DNA of 18,940 nt from contig CAJUQY010000049.1 of the NCBI GenBank assembly GCA_910588815.1, forward strand, positions 1 to 18,940, read 5' to 3'. Shown in pieces: positions 1 to 7,722 of this stretch; within the stretch, counting starts at the first letter, position 1; every line of letters starts with the position of its first letter. The position numbers and the translations under genes are program-made. This DNA is from an uncultured Lachnospiraceae bacterium (GTDB lineage Bacteria; Bacillota; Clostridia; Lachnospirales; Lachnospiraceae). Below the pieces are notes generated by a model. The model saw only the letters and a list, made by a program, of their open reading frames with translations, did not search any database and was not told where the DNA came from.

Positions 1-12
1 GGCTTCCCCATT

Positions 13-31
13 CCACCAGCTGAGCTGGTGG
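13..31. other. Perfect short inverted repeat (hairpin)
   Basis: CCACCAGC (13-20) is repeated in inverse at 24-31 around a three-base loop. There is no T-run on either side, so it is not a convincing intrinsic terminator. It may be the tail of a gene or element that lies before the window. Confidence 0.4.
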
Positions 32-51
32 TTGGGCCCTTGGGCGGTGAA

Positions 52-79
52 TTGTATTTTTCCTCGCACAATCTAGTAT
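52..79 (+). promoter_or_regulatory. Weak sigma-A-like promoter candidate
   Basis: TTGTAT (52-57), a 16-base spacer and TAGTAT (74-79). It faces the RACo-like gene and would start transcription near 86. Both boxes depart from consensus and the spacer is short, so this is tentative. Confidence 0.3.
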
Positions 80-140
80 AGACAAGATGTATGTTCTTCT
101 CAACCGGATTATCCTTTAGTTTTGTATTGCGGGATGCCCT

Positions 141-1793
141 TTGGCCATCCTCTTCTTGACTTCTCTCCGGAATCCCGGCATTCATCCCGCCTGTTCCTTC
201 CCGGTCACAGAAGATCTGATGATCCGCCTTCCTGCCTCTCCCACAGGAAACCGAATCCTGGAATCCGGCAGAGAAAACGGAGCGTATTCCGAAAATCCCC
301 TTCCAAATGCGGCAGAGAACCGACTTTCGGATCCCATAGTCCGTACCCTGGACGCCGAAATCCCTGTCTGCCCGATCGGGGAAGCCCTCTCGGAATGCCG
401 GTGCGTCAAACAGGTTCTAGGAGAACAGGTGGAGATCCCTCTTTCCGTAGCCGCCTCCCTCCACCACAGGCTGGGAGCCCTTGAGCGCCGTGGAAATTTT
501 CTGCTCTGCAGGGACCGCCTGCTTGCCGTCCGCAGGAAAGACACCCCCGTCTATGTGCTGGCCTTTGACATTGGCACCACCACCGTGGTCTCCTATCTTC
601 TGGACGGAAAGACCGGCCGCCAGCTAAGCGTCAGCAGCATATTAAACCCGCAGACGTCCTACGGCGGCGACGTGATCAGCCGCAGCGAATATGCAGTCTC
701 CCACGAGGACGGAAAGCTGACTTCCCTGATCCGCTCTGCCCTTTGTTCCCTGACTGAAGAAAACAGCAAAAAAGCCGGGATCACCCCGGAGGATATCTGC
801 TTTGCCTCCATTGTTGGAAACACCTGCATGCAGCATCTGTATCTGGGCGTTTCCCCAAAATCCCTGCTCTGCGCCCCCTACACAGCCACGGTCGATGAGC
901 TTCAGCTCCTCTCCGCCGCTTCCCTGGGGCTTCCGATCCATCCGGCGGCCCAGGCCGCCGTCTTCCCCTCCATTGCAGGTTTTGTGGGGGGAGACGCGGT
1001 GAGCGTACTCCTCTCCCTGCCGGAGTCTTCCTTCCAGGATCTGACTTTGATCCTGGACATCGGCACCAACGGCGAACTGGTCCTCGCAAAAGGAGATTCT
1101 CGCTATACCTGTTCCACCGCGGCCGGACCTGCTTTTGAGGGAGCCAGAATCTGCTGTGGAATGCGGGGCTCGGCAGGCGCCTTCGATCACGCCTTTGTGG
1201 AAGACGGAAGGCTTCAGTTTACCACCATCGACGGTCTCTCCCCGTCCGGTATCTGCGGCTCCGGCCTCATTGATTTGATCTGCTGTCTTCTGGAACTCCA
1301 TATTCTCTCCCCCGACGGCCGCATAAACCCTTCTTCCAAATGGCCGGAGCAGACTGCCGCCCTCTACGGACACCGCCTCATAAAAAAAGAGAAAATCACC
1401 GCCTTTCTCCTGACGGACGATCCGGACGGTATCTATCTGACCCAAAAAGATATCCGTGAAGTTCAGCTTGCCAAATCTGCCATCGCGGCTGGAATCGCTT
1501 CTCTGTGTGAAGCCATGGGGGTTTTCGTAGAGGATATCCGGTCAGTGCTCCTGGCCGGCGCCTTCGGAAATTATCTTTCTCCCAAAAGCGCCTGCCGCAT
1601 CGGCCTGATCCCTCCTGTCCTTCTGGGCAGAATCCAGGGAATCGGAAACGCCGCGGGGGAGGGAGCCAAGCTGGCCGCCCTCTCCCGCGGCGCCCTGGAG
1701 GCCGCCGAAAGACTGGCAAAAAATACAAAATTCCTGGAACTGGCCACATTGCCAGGTTTCCAGGACGCCTACCTTTCCCATCTCAATTTCTAG
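141..1793 (+). CDS. RACo-like ASKHA-domain protein (DUF4445 family), 5' end atypical
   Basis: The protein belongs to the reductive activators of corrinoid proteins (RACo/DUF4445), ATP-driven proteins that return Co(II) corrinoid to the methyl-accepting Co(I) state. The ASKHA fold is intact. The first phosphate motif FDIGTTTVVSYLLDG is near residue 141, the second ILDIGTNGEL near 305, and the C-terminal signature LAGAFGNYLSPKSACRIGLI near 505. Family members normally start with a [2Fe-2S] ferredoxin domain. Here only a fragment resembling its end is visible (PACSFPVTEDLMIRLP), and the CxxxxCGxC cluster is not readable. The given start is a TTG without a ribosome site, and an in-frame TAG lies at 117-119. 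The 5' end is therefore probably eroded or frameshifted, while the remaining frame is open to the stop. No methyltransferase or corrinoid gene is nearby, so the substrate is unknown. The family call is firm; function in this strain is not. Confidence 0.8.
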   Translation: MAILFLTSLRNPGIHPACSFPVTEDLMIRLPASPTGNRILESGRENGAYSENPLPNAAENRLSDPIVRTLDAEIPVCPIGEALSECRCVKQVLGEQVEIPLSVAASLHHRLGALERRGNFLLCRDRLLAVRRKDTPVYVLAFDIGTTTVVSYLLDGKTGRQLSVSSILNPQTSYGGDVISRSEYAVSHEDGKLTSLIRSALCSLTEENSKKAGITPEDICFASIVGNTCMQHLYLGVSPKSLLCAPYTATVDELQLLSAASLGLPIHPAAQAAVFPSIAGFVGGDAVSVLLSLPESSFQDLTLILDIGTNGELVLAKGDSRYTCSTAAGPAFEGARICCGMRGSAGAFDHAFVEDGRLQFTTIDGLSPSGICGSGLIDLICCLLELHILSPDGRINPSSKWPEQTAALYGHRLIKKEKITAFLLTDDPDGIYLTQKDIREVQLAKSAIAAGIASLCEAMGVFVEDIRSVLLAGAFGNYLSPKSACRIGLIPPVLLGRIQGIGNAAGEGAKLAALSRGALEAAERLAKNTKFLELATLPGFQDAYLSHLNF

Positions 1794-1819
1794 TACTCCG
1801 GTTTCTCTCCCAGTGAAAT

Positions 1820-1853
1820 CCCGGTACTGCCTTACAAAGACGGCAGTACCGGG
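1820..1853. terminator. Hairpin between convergent genes
   Basis: A perfect 12-base inverted repeat, CCCGGTACTGCC (1820-1831) and its complement (1842-1853), with a 10-base loop. It lies between two convergent genes and could serve both. Neither side has a clear U-tract, so it may act as a 3'-end stabiliser rather than a classical terminator. Confidence 0.6.
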
Positions 1854-1869
1854 CCTGCGGCGGCAGGCC

Positions 1870-2535
1870 TCACCTCAGAAGGATCTTCCATTTGAGATAA
1901 AAGCTCTTTTTCCGTATCATCACCGCAAAGCTGACCACAAAATCCCACAGCATGATCAGGCAGAGGGTTACACCAAGCACTTTCAGTACCCGCTCATCGA
2001 TTTTGGACAGAAATCTCAAGATCGGGTGAAAAAAGCGCCCCATAAACAACGTGATCATGGAGGCAAAAGCCGCACTGGTGGGAATGGAGGTGTATTTGGT
2101 GATATGTAAAGGAATTCTGGAATAATTCCAGTATTCGATCCCGCAAAGTTTTTCCACTACCGTTCCCAGCACGATCTCACCGATGCAGACAAAAAGCATG
2201 GCCCACAGAAAATATACGGCATATCTTCTGTATCTGGTCTCTTTTTTCCTCATCCGCCGCGGCAGGCTGATCTCTTCCGGCGTCCCAAACATAAAATACA
2301 TGGCCACGACCAGCATACCGTAACCCAGGAGAAAAGGCGCATTCATGTTCCTGTTATTGATATAACCTTTCGTAAGGGCCAGCCAGAGATTCTCCACCAG
2401 AAAGCCGAGAAATGAAATCAGCGCGATCATCATCCCCAGTACGTAGATGTCCTGCCCGCAAAGCTGCAGAGATTTTTTATCTTTTCTGTCCGTCAGACTT
2501 TTTATCTTTGCCGTTCCTCTCGTTAAAACTTTCAT
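1870..2535 (-). CDS. Putative ABC-transporter type IV membrane protein (PF06541)
   Basis: A 221-residue polytopic membrane protein that matches the PF06541 pattern ('putative ABC-transporter type IV', CmpB-like), whose transport role is not established. Visible hallmarks are an N-terminal helix running into GFLVENLWLALTKGYINNRN, a second helix after APFLLGYGML, and the block LGTVVEKLCGIEYWNYS followed by IPLHI. Four to five hydrophobic segments are separated by basic loops such as RRMRKKETRYRR. I place the start at the ATG ending at 2535, because GAGGAG lies 8 bases before it; a GTG at 2541 is also possible but leaves only a few bases to that site. The gene stands alone and is convergent with the RACo-like gene. 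No ATP-binding partner is present, so a transport function should not be assumed. Confidence 0.75.
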   Translation of the reverse strand: MKVLTRGTAKIKSLTDRKDKKSLQLCGQDIYVLGMMIALISFLGFLVENLWLALTKGYINNRNMNAPFLLGYGMLVVAMYFMFGTPEEISLPRRMRKKETRYRRYAVYFLWAMLFVCIGEIVLGTVVEKLCGIEYWNYSRIPLHITKYTSIPTSAAFASMITLFMGRFFHPILRFLSKIDERVLKVLGVTLCLIMLWDFVVSFAVMIRKKSFYLKWKILLR

Positions 2536-2624
2536 GAACACTTCTCCTCACAGTTTTTCTTCTTTATAATGTACCACGGAATAGAGGAAAATTCAATGAC
2601 AGATCGTTTCCCCGCCCTTTGCAT

Positions 2625-2653
2625 TTGCACTTTCACCATTCTTCTGATATAAT
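2625..2653 (+). promoter_or_regulatory. Sigma-A promoter with extended -10
   Basis: TTGCAC (2625-2630), 17-base spacer, TATAAT (2648-2653), with TG at 2645-2646 giving an extended -10 (TGaTATAAT). The expected start is near 2660, leaving a leader of about 145 bases before the oxidoreductase gene at 2804. Confidence 0.75.
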
Positions 2654-2803
2654 TGGGATGTCATGCGGAAGTATTCTAAAAAGGAACAATATTGCAAAAA
2701 GAAATATCTTTCTTTGAAAGCCATCCTCACAGTAGCCGGAGTAAATCTGATCGATATTGATGAAATAAAAGAATAAAATCTGTTCAGAAAGGTGATTTTT
2801 ATT

Positions 2804-3760
2804 ATGAGACAATTAAACTGGGGAATCCTAGGACTGGGCACGATCGCCCATGAATTTGCGGACAATATGGTAAAGCTCCATCCCATCTATGCCGCGGCGG
2901 CCAGAAGCCTCGATTCGGCGCTGGCTTTTCAAAAAGAATACGGCGTGGAACAGGCTTACGGCTCCTACGAAGAGATGCTCTGCGACCCGAAGGTGGATAT
3001 CGTCTATATCGCCACTGTAAACAGCCGGCATTACAAGTGCATCATGGCCTGCTTAGAGCACGGCAAACACGTCCTCTGTGAGAAAGCGATCTGGGGAAAT
3101 TATGAGGAAATGAAGACTGCCATGGCCCTGGCAAAAGAAAAAGGGCTGCTTCTCTGCGAGGGCATGACCATCTTCCACATGCCCATATTCAAGGAGATCA
3201 AACGGATGATTGCTGAGGGAAAGCTTGGAACCATCAAGTTCGTGGAGGCAGAGCTTGGGAGTCTCAAGGAGGATGACCCTGCCAACCGTTTTTTCAATCC
3301 GGATCTTGGCGGCGGCTCCATGCTGGATATCGGCACCTACGGCCTCTCTTTTGTGACTCACTTCCTCTCCGGAAACATCACCGATATGAACCATCTCATG
3401 AGCCCCTACCCCACGGGCGTCGACGAAACCTGGAGCATCTCCCTGGGGACGGATACCAAGGAGATCGGCAGCGTCAACCTGACCTTCCGGGCCAAGCTTC
3501 CCAAGCGGGGCATCATCGCCGGAGACAAGGCCTACATCACCGTCATGAATTATGTCCGGGCTGAAAAGGCCACTCTGGTCTATCCGGACGGCTCCGAAGA
3601 AACCTTCACCGTCGGTGAGACTGCCAAGGCCCTCCAATATGAGATCCAGGACATCGAAACCGCCGTTTTGACCAAAGACCACTCTCTCGCCTTCACCGAA
3701 AACACCATGAAGGTGGTGGAACTGATGGACCGGCTGCTCACCGCCGAGGGGCGGCAGTAG
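2804..3760 (+). CDS. Gfo/Idh/MocA family NAD(P)-dependent oxidoreductase
   Basis: A 318-residue dehydrogenase of the Gfo/Idh/MocA family, cytoplasmic enzymes that oxidise or reduce sugars, inositols and related polyols with NAD(P). The Rossmann fold starts at once with WGILGLGTIA (residues 6-15). The family's EKP motif appears as CEKA (92-95), so the usual proline is alanine. The C-terminal substrate domain has LGGGSMLDIGTYGL (168-181), matching the family LDxGxY motif. Overall it resembles the dimeric-dihydrodiol-dehydrogenase-like members of about 320-330 residues. The start at ATG 2804 is chosen because AAAGGTG lies about 9 bases upstream; a GTG at 2792 sits inside that site. It is a single-gene unit with its own promoter and a strong 3' hairpin. 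The substrate cannot be read from the sequence. Confidence 0.88.
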   Translation: MRQLNWGILGLGTIAHEFADNMVKLHPIYAAAARSLDSALAFQKEYGVEQAYGSYEEMLCDPKVDIVYIATVNSRHYKCIMACLEHGKHVLCEKAIWGNYEEMKTAMALAKEKGLLLCEGMTIFHMPIFKEIKRMIAEGKLGTIKFVEAELGSLKEDDPANRFFNPDLGGGSMLDIGTYGLSFVTHFLSGNITDMNHLMSPYPTGVDETWSISLGTDTKEIGSVNLTFRAKLPKRGIIAGDKAYITVMNYVRAEKATLVYPDGSEETFTVGETAKALQYEIQDIETAVLTKDHSLAFTENTMKVVELMDRLLTAEGRQ

Positions 3761-3764
3761 AACC

Positions 3765-3811
3765 GGATCCCATGGAGCGGAAGCTTCCAAAAGCTCCGTC
3801 TCCATGGGTCC
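3765..3811. terminator. Long hairpin between convergent genes
   Basis: About 20 paired bases with three single-base bulges. The core CCCATGGAG (3769-3777) pairs with CTCCATGGG (3800-3808), AGCTT (3782-3786) pairs with 3791-3795, and the loop is CCAA. It follows the oxidoreductase stop by 4 bases and faces the end of the phosphoesterase gene. Only a loosely T/C-rich tract follows, but stem strength and position support a shared terminator. Confidence 0.7.
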
Positions 3812-3851
3812 CTTCTTTGCCTTCCTTCCACTGCCCCTTGGCGTCTTTTTG

Positions 3852-4334
3852 TCACAGATAATTGACCGTATAATGGACGGCTCCGTCTCGGTCAAGCTCC
3901 ATCAGGATGTAAGAAGGCCTTCTGCCGTCCTGGCGCGGATAAGAAAGGCTTCCCGGATTGATCAGGTCCACCGGGCCGCTCCGGTCAACCACCGGCCGGT
4001 GGGTGTGGCCGAACATGGCAATCTGCACGCCCCGCTCCCTGGCCTCCTCCCTGAGGCGCTCCAGAGTAAAGGACACATTATAATAATGGCCATGGGTGAG
4101 GAGCGCCCGGTAAGCCCCAAACTCAATCTCCCGCTCTCTGGGAAGGCCGGAAAAAAAGTCATTATTTCCGGCCACCATCTCCACCGGACAGCCGGCGATT
4201 TCCCGGATGTAATCCTCACTTCCCTCCACGTCCCCCAGATGGATGAGCAAGTCAATCCGGCCGGCTTTCGCCAGCACCTTACACAAATTTCCGTTCTGCC
4301 TGTGGGTATCGCTTACCACCAGGATCCTCATCAT
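3852..4334 (-). CDS. YfcE/MJ0936-type metallophosphoesterase
   Basis: A 160-residue single-domain calcineurin-like phosphoesterase of the YfcE/MJ0936 family, cytoplasmic two-metal enzymes active on model phosphodiesters, with the natural substrate unclear. All metal-binding motifs are present in order: SDTH (8-11), HLGD (32-35), GNND (56-59), THGH (80-83), FGHTH (108-112) and NPGS (126-129). Length equals the family norm. It is the last gene of a four-gene operon and its start overlaps the stop of the XTP/dITP pyrophosphatase gene as ATGA (4331-4334), which implies translational coupling. A second ATG directly follows the first. This pair of genes is commonly adjacent in Clostridia, which fits a housekeeping role in nucleotide clean-up, though that link is inference. 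Confidence 0.9.
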   Translation of the reverse strand: MMRILVVSDTHRQNGNLCKVLAKAGRIDLLIHLGDVEGSEDYIREIAGCPVEMVAGNNDFFSGLPREREIEFGAYRALLTHGHYYNVSFTLERLREEARERGVQIAMFGHTHRPVVDRSGPVDLINPGSLSYPRQDGRRPSYILMELDRDGAVHYTVNYL

Positions 4335-4990
4335 TTGTCCCCCAATTTCTTCCTGAGCATTTCTTTCATGGCCTGCAGAGCCTTCCCCCTGTGGCTGATC
4401 TCATTTTTCTCCTCCGCGGAAAGCTGGGCTGTGGTGAGTCCCCGCTCCGGAAGATAAAAAATCGGATCATAGCCAAAACCGCCATCCCCGGCCGCCTCAT
4501 AGCCGATCTGTCCCTCAATGGTTCCCCTGGCCGTAAGCATCTCCCCGCCCGGGAGGGCCGCCGCAATGGCACAGACAAACCGGGCGCTCCGCCCTTTACC
4601 TTCTACCCCGGACAGCTTGTCAATGATCGCCTGATTTTTCACCTCATAAGAGGTCTCCTCTCCCATATAGCGGGCCGAGTAAATCCCGGGAGCCCCTCCA
4701 AGGAAATCCACCTCCAGCCCCGAGTCATCCGCCAGGACAATCGTCCTCACCGAGGCAGTCCCGTCTTTGCTGGCAGCTTCATTCCCAAAAGCGCTCTCTC
4801 TGCAAAGCTTTTCAATGGCCGATGCCTTGATGGAGGCGTTCTCCTCAAAGGTAGTCCCATCCTCCACGATCTCGGCCGAAATACCGGCCTCCTTCATGGA
4901 CAAAATCTCCATGCCGAGATCCGAAAAAATCATGCGGACCTCCCTCATCTTTCCCTCATTCGAGGTCGCAAACAGTATCCTTCCCTTCAT
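4331..4990 (-). CDS. rdgB: XTP/dITP diphosphatase (RdgB/HAM1 family)
   Basis: Hydrolyses non-canonical purine triphosphates (XTP, dITP, ITP) to monophosphate and pyrophosphate, keeping deaminated bases out of DNA and RNA. The 219-residue protein carries the family signatures: ATSNEGK (8-14), TTFEENASIKA (46-56), LADDSGLEVD (86-95) with the catalytic aspartate pair, GGAPGIYSARY (98-108), GDGGFGYDPIF (168-178) and ISHRGKA (198-204). It is longer than typical members (near 195-205), because an extra stretch at about residues 67-84 precedes the LADDSG strand. It sits 9 bases after the papain-like gene, and its ribosome site AGGAGC overlaps that gene's TAG stop. Its own stop overlaps the next start by 4 bases. 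The gene is intact. Confidence 0.95.
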   Translation of the reverse strand: MKGRILFATSNEGKMREVRMIFSDLGMEILSMKEAGISAEIVEDGTTFEENASIKASAIEKLCRESAFGNEAASKDGTASVRTIVLADDSGLEVDFLGGAPGIYSARYMGEETSYEVKNQAIIDKLSGVEGKGRSARFVCAIAAALPGGEMLTARGTIEGQIGYEAAGDGGFGYDPIFYLPERGLTTAQLSAEEKNEISHRGKALQAMKEMLRKKLGDK

Positions 4991-4999
4991 TTCAAGCTC

Positions 5000-6451
5000 C
5001 TATTTTCTTCTGGTGTAAGCCTTTAGACAGACATTGCTGTCCTGCTCCGTCTCCACTCTTGTCCACAAACGGCCGTCGGCGCTGATATAGCCTTCGCCGT
5101 CGCTTAAATCTACCCGAGCCATTGCCTCATGCCCCCTGTTCTGATACTCGATGGCCACCGGATGAATGGAACCGGGCGTCCGGATAAATACGGCCACCGT
5201 AAACTCCTCTTCGGCCTTAAGCTCCACCGGTTCCGGCAGATCTACGGTGTAAAATCCCTTTTTACGAAAGCTCCCTCTGCACAGTGGCAATCCAAGCCTG
5301 AGAGTTTCCCACTCCCTGGCTCCATCCCATGCGTAGATCTCATACTCCGTATTCTCATCTGTGGCATAAAACCCCACCGCCTCCAGGGTTTCTGCCGCCT
5401 CTGCCCGGAACACATTGGCAAAATATGCCGTATCGTCCCCATAGCCCAACTGCCCCAGCCAGCCGCAAAGATCCGACTGATAGACAGCATCGTAATTGTC
5501 CGGCTCCTCCACCCTGGTGTAGACCAGGTTGTGGGTTCCTATATTGACATCCTCATAGGACACGTAAAATAATCCCTGGTCCCCAAACTGAGCTCCCCAG
5601 CTGTTTACACACAAAAACGCTCCGTCCTGTCCCGGCGTATAGGTAAAATTCTCTTTCGGATACTGGTCGTCCCAGCCGACAATCACAACATCGTGATTGG
5701 ACGCCTCCGAACCGTTATAATAGTAGGCGAAGGTCTCCTCGTTGTAAAACTCCGACCGGCTCTCCTCATTCTCCATTCCCATATAGAGGGAAGTCTGAAC
5801 GCCGCCGTGAAAATAGACCGCCCGTTTGACGGCGTCAAAGTCCCCGGCCCCCGGAATCTGAATCTCCTGTACATGCTTCACGGCCCGAAGTCCCTCCGGA
5901 GAAATGCCGTCCCCGTAGGGGTCGTCCTCCTCCCGGACCGGGCCCTGCCAGGCCAGCAGATAGGCCATAGCCATGGTGTAGTCCCCGCCCATGTCCTGAT
6001 CCATGCCAAAACTGTTTTTTAAGGAGATATGATCCTCACTGAAATCCCAGTTCTCTTCCGGTAAAAGGGCGGATTCCAGGGCAAGCATCGTCGCAAAAGC
6101 CCAACAGGTACCCAGATCTCCCTGGCTTCCCACCCTGGGCAGGCGCCCGCATTCCCGATAATCAAACCTTCCCGGCAGAGGGTAAACCGCCTCCGGATCT
6201 TCTTCGCTCTCCTCCTGTTCCGTGTTTCCCTCTGTTTCGTCCTCCTGCTTCCCTTCTCCGCTTTCCCCGGCCGTCTCCTTCCGGTCTGTCTCGGTATCCG
6301 CTCCTCTCTCCTGGGTATAGGGAGCAAAGCCCGGCTGTTCCTCCCTTTTTTCCGCACCCAAAAAAGACCAGGGAGAGCTGCACGCCGTCATGGTCGCAGA
6401 TAAAAGGCTGACCGAAAGCAGCCCGCATATCCATCTATATTTTACATTCAC
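5000..6451 (-). CDS. Secreted papain-like (C1 family) cysteine protease lipoprotein
   Basis: An exported lipoprotein with a papain-fold protease domain, acting outside the membrane. The signal peptide is residues 1-23, with lipobox MTAC and Cys24 as the lipidated residue. Residues 30-90 form a very acidic Glu/Asp/Thr/Gly-rich spacer. The protease domain starts near 95: the oxyanion Gln and catalytic Cys are in QGDLGTCWAF (Q110, C116), the catalytic His in NHDVVIVGWDD (H253) and the Asn in CVNSWGAQFG (N283). The final 150 residues form the beta-rich 'lectin-like' domain often found behind this protease in Firmicutes. No clear propeptide precedes the domain. The start is GTG with GGAG seven bases upstream. 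It is in an operon with rRNA-methylation and nucleotide-sanitation genes, 45 bases after the former. Its substrate is unknown; a fitting job is processing of envelope proteins or peptides. Confidence 0.88.
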   Translation of the reverse strand: MNVKYRWICGLLSVSLLSATMTACSSPWSFLGAEKREEQPGFAPYTQERGADTETDRKETAGESGEGKQEDETEGNTEQEESEEDPEAVYPLPGRFDYRECGRLPRVGSQGDLGTCWAFATMLALESALLPEENWDFSEDHISLKNSFGMDQDMGGDYTMAMAYLLAWQGPVREEDDPYGDGISPEGLRAVKHVQEIQIPGAGDFDAVKRAVYFHGGVQTSLYMGMENEESRSEFYNEETFAYYYNGSEASNHDVVIVGWDDQYPKENFTYTPGQDGAFLCVNSWGAQFGDQGLFYVSYEDVNIGTHNLVYTRVEEPDNYDAVYQSDLCGWLGQLGYGDDTAYFANVFRAEAAETLEAVGFYATDENTEYEIYAWDGAREWETLRLGLPLCRGSFRKKGFYTVDLPEPVELKAEEEFTVAVFIRTPGSIHPVAIEYQNRGHEAMARVDLSDGEGYISADGRLWTRVETEQDSNVCLKAYTRRK

Positions 6452-6496
6452 CTGTATTCTCCAATTTCACTTTCAAGCACGTTTACCGGATCCGTC

Positions 6497-7651
6497 TCAG
6501 TCCGGCCGCTTCCGGCGCGGCGGCTTCGGCCCAAGGAACTGATAAAAATAGGTCTTCATCATTCCGTTGTATATCTTTCTGTTCCGGTCTGCTTTCCGTC
6601 CCAGATAAGTTTCTGCCTCCTCATAGGCAGTGATCACATACTCCGACCAACAATCTAACTCTTTAAATCTCTCTCCCAGGGTCCGGTACAGGGCGGGAAG
6701 ATTTTCCTTTTCCTCCAGCCGTTCCCCGTAGGGAGGATTGGTAATCAAGAATCCATATTTCTTCGGATGGCTCAAATCCGCCACATCCCGCCGCTGGAAA
6801 TGGACGAGCGGTTCCACCCCGGCAGCCTTCGCATTTTCTCTGGCCGCCCGGATGATCCCTCCGTCCGCGTCATACCCCTGGATATCCGTTTCCACTGTAA
6901 GATCCACGGCCTCTCTGGCTTCGTCAAAGGCGTCATACCATTCTTTTGCTGGAATCAGATTTTCCCACTCCTCCGCCGCAAAAGAACGGTTCATGCCCGG
7001 TGCGATGTTCGCCGCCATCAGGGCCGCCTCAATGGGAAAGGTCCCGCTGCCGCAGAAAGGATCCACCAGAATCCTGTCCCCTCTCCAGGGTGTCAAAAGA
7101 ATCAGGGCCGCCGCCAGGGTCTCCGTGATGGGCGCCCGGCTGATAAGCTTCCGATACCCCCGCCTGTGCAGGGAATCCCCGCTGGTATCGAGGGCAAGGG
7201 TCACCGTATCCTTCATCAGAAAGGCCCGGATCGGGTAAGGCGCGCCGTCCTCCTCGAACCAGCTCCTGTGATAAACCGTCCTCAGCCGTTCGACAATCGC
7301 CTTCTTCACCAAGGACTGAATATCCGACGGACTGAACAATTTGCTTTTGACAGATGTCGCCTTCGTCACCCAGAAGCGGGCCGAGGCGGGAAGATAATCC
7401 TCCCAGGGGAGTTCCTTCGTCCTGTCAAACAGTTCTTCAAAACTAAATGCCAAAAAGCTTCCCACCTTGAGGAGGACTCTCTCTGCCGTCCGAAGACCGA
7501 TATTCGCCCGGCAGACAGCCTCCGCATCACCGATAAAGGTCACGCGTCCATCTTCTACCTGGCTGATCTCATATCCGAGATCCAAGATTTCTTTTTTCAA
7601 TACGGACTCCAGCCCAAAATGACAGGGGGCGATCAATTCAAATGTCTTCAT
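6497..7651 (-). CDS. THUMP-domain class I SAM-dependent RNA methyltransferase (YpsC/RlmL type)
   Basis: Methylates a guanine N2 in 23S rRNA by family analogy: the E. coli RlmL N-terminal module makes m2G2445, and YpsC is the stand-alone Firmicute form. The 384-residue protein starts with a ferredoxin-like region and THUMP domain (about 1-155), followed by the linker RGYRKLISRAPITETLAAAL (164-183). The Rossmann methyltransferase follows, with DPFCGSGTFPIEAAL (197-211) for SAM binding and the catalytic TNPPYGERL (304-312). The C-terminus is basic (PKPPRRKRPD), suiting RNA contact. It has a strong ribosome site (AGAGGAG) and its own promoter overlapping the preceding rhodanese gene. It is the first gene of the operon that runs into the papain-like lipoprotein, rdgB and the YfcE-type gene. 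The precise target nucleotide cannot be deduced here. Confidence 0.9.
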   Translation of the reverse strand: MKTFELIAPCHFGLESVLKKEILDLGYEISQVEDGRVTFIGDAEAVCRANIGLRTAERVLLKVGSFLAFSFEELFDRTKELPWEDYLPASARFWVTKATSVKSKLFSPSDIQSLVKKAIVERLRTVYHRSWFEEDGAPYPIRAFLMKDTVTLALDTSGDSLHRRGYRKLISRAPITETLAAALILLTPWRGDRILVDPFCGSGTFPIEAALMAANIAPGMNRSFAAEEWENLIPAKEWYDAFDEAREAVDLTVETDIQGYDADGGIIRAARENAKAAGVEPLVHFQRRDVADLSHPKKYGFLITNPPYGERLEEKENLPALYRTLGERFKELDCWSEYVITAYEEAETYLGRKADRNRKIYNGMMKTYFYQFLGPKPPRRKRPD

Positions 7652-7693
7652 CTGGTACTCCTCTTTCCAAGCTCCCAGGCCAGTTACAGTACC

Positions 7694-7722
7694 ATTTTAA
7701 AGCTTTCATCCCCCTATGTCAA
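7694..7722 (-). promoter_or_regulatory. Sigma-A promoter for the methyltransferase operon
   Basis: On the minus strand, TTGACA (7717-7722) is a perfect -35, followed by a 17-base spacer and TAAAAT (7694-7699). The -35 box includes the stop codon of the rhodanese gene (7719-7721). The predicted start near 7687 leaves a leader of about 35 bases with the ribosome site. Confidence 0.8.

Noticed and set aside
642..1445. Long minus-strand open frame opposite the RACo-like gene
   Set aside because: It lies fully inside a gene with recognisable motifs, has no ribosome site and reads as low-complexity Gly/Arg-rich sequence typical of an antisense shadow.
3053..3895. 280-residue minus-strand open frame opposite the oxidoreductase
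   Set aside because: It is antisense to a clear Gfo/Idh/MocA gene and crosses its terminator hairpin; no family pattern is visible.
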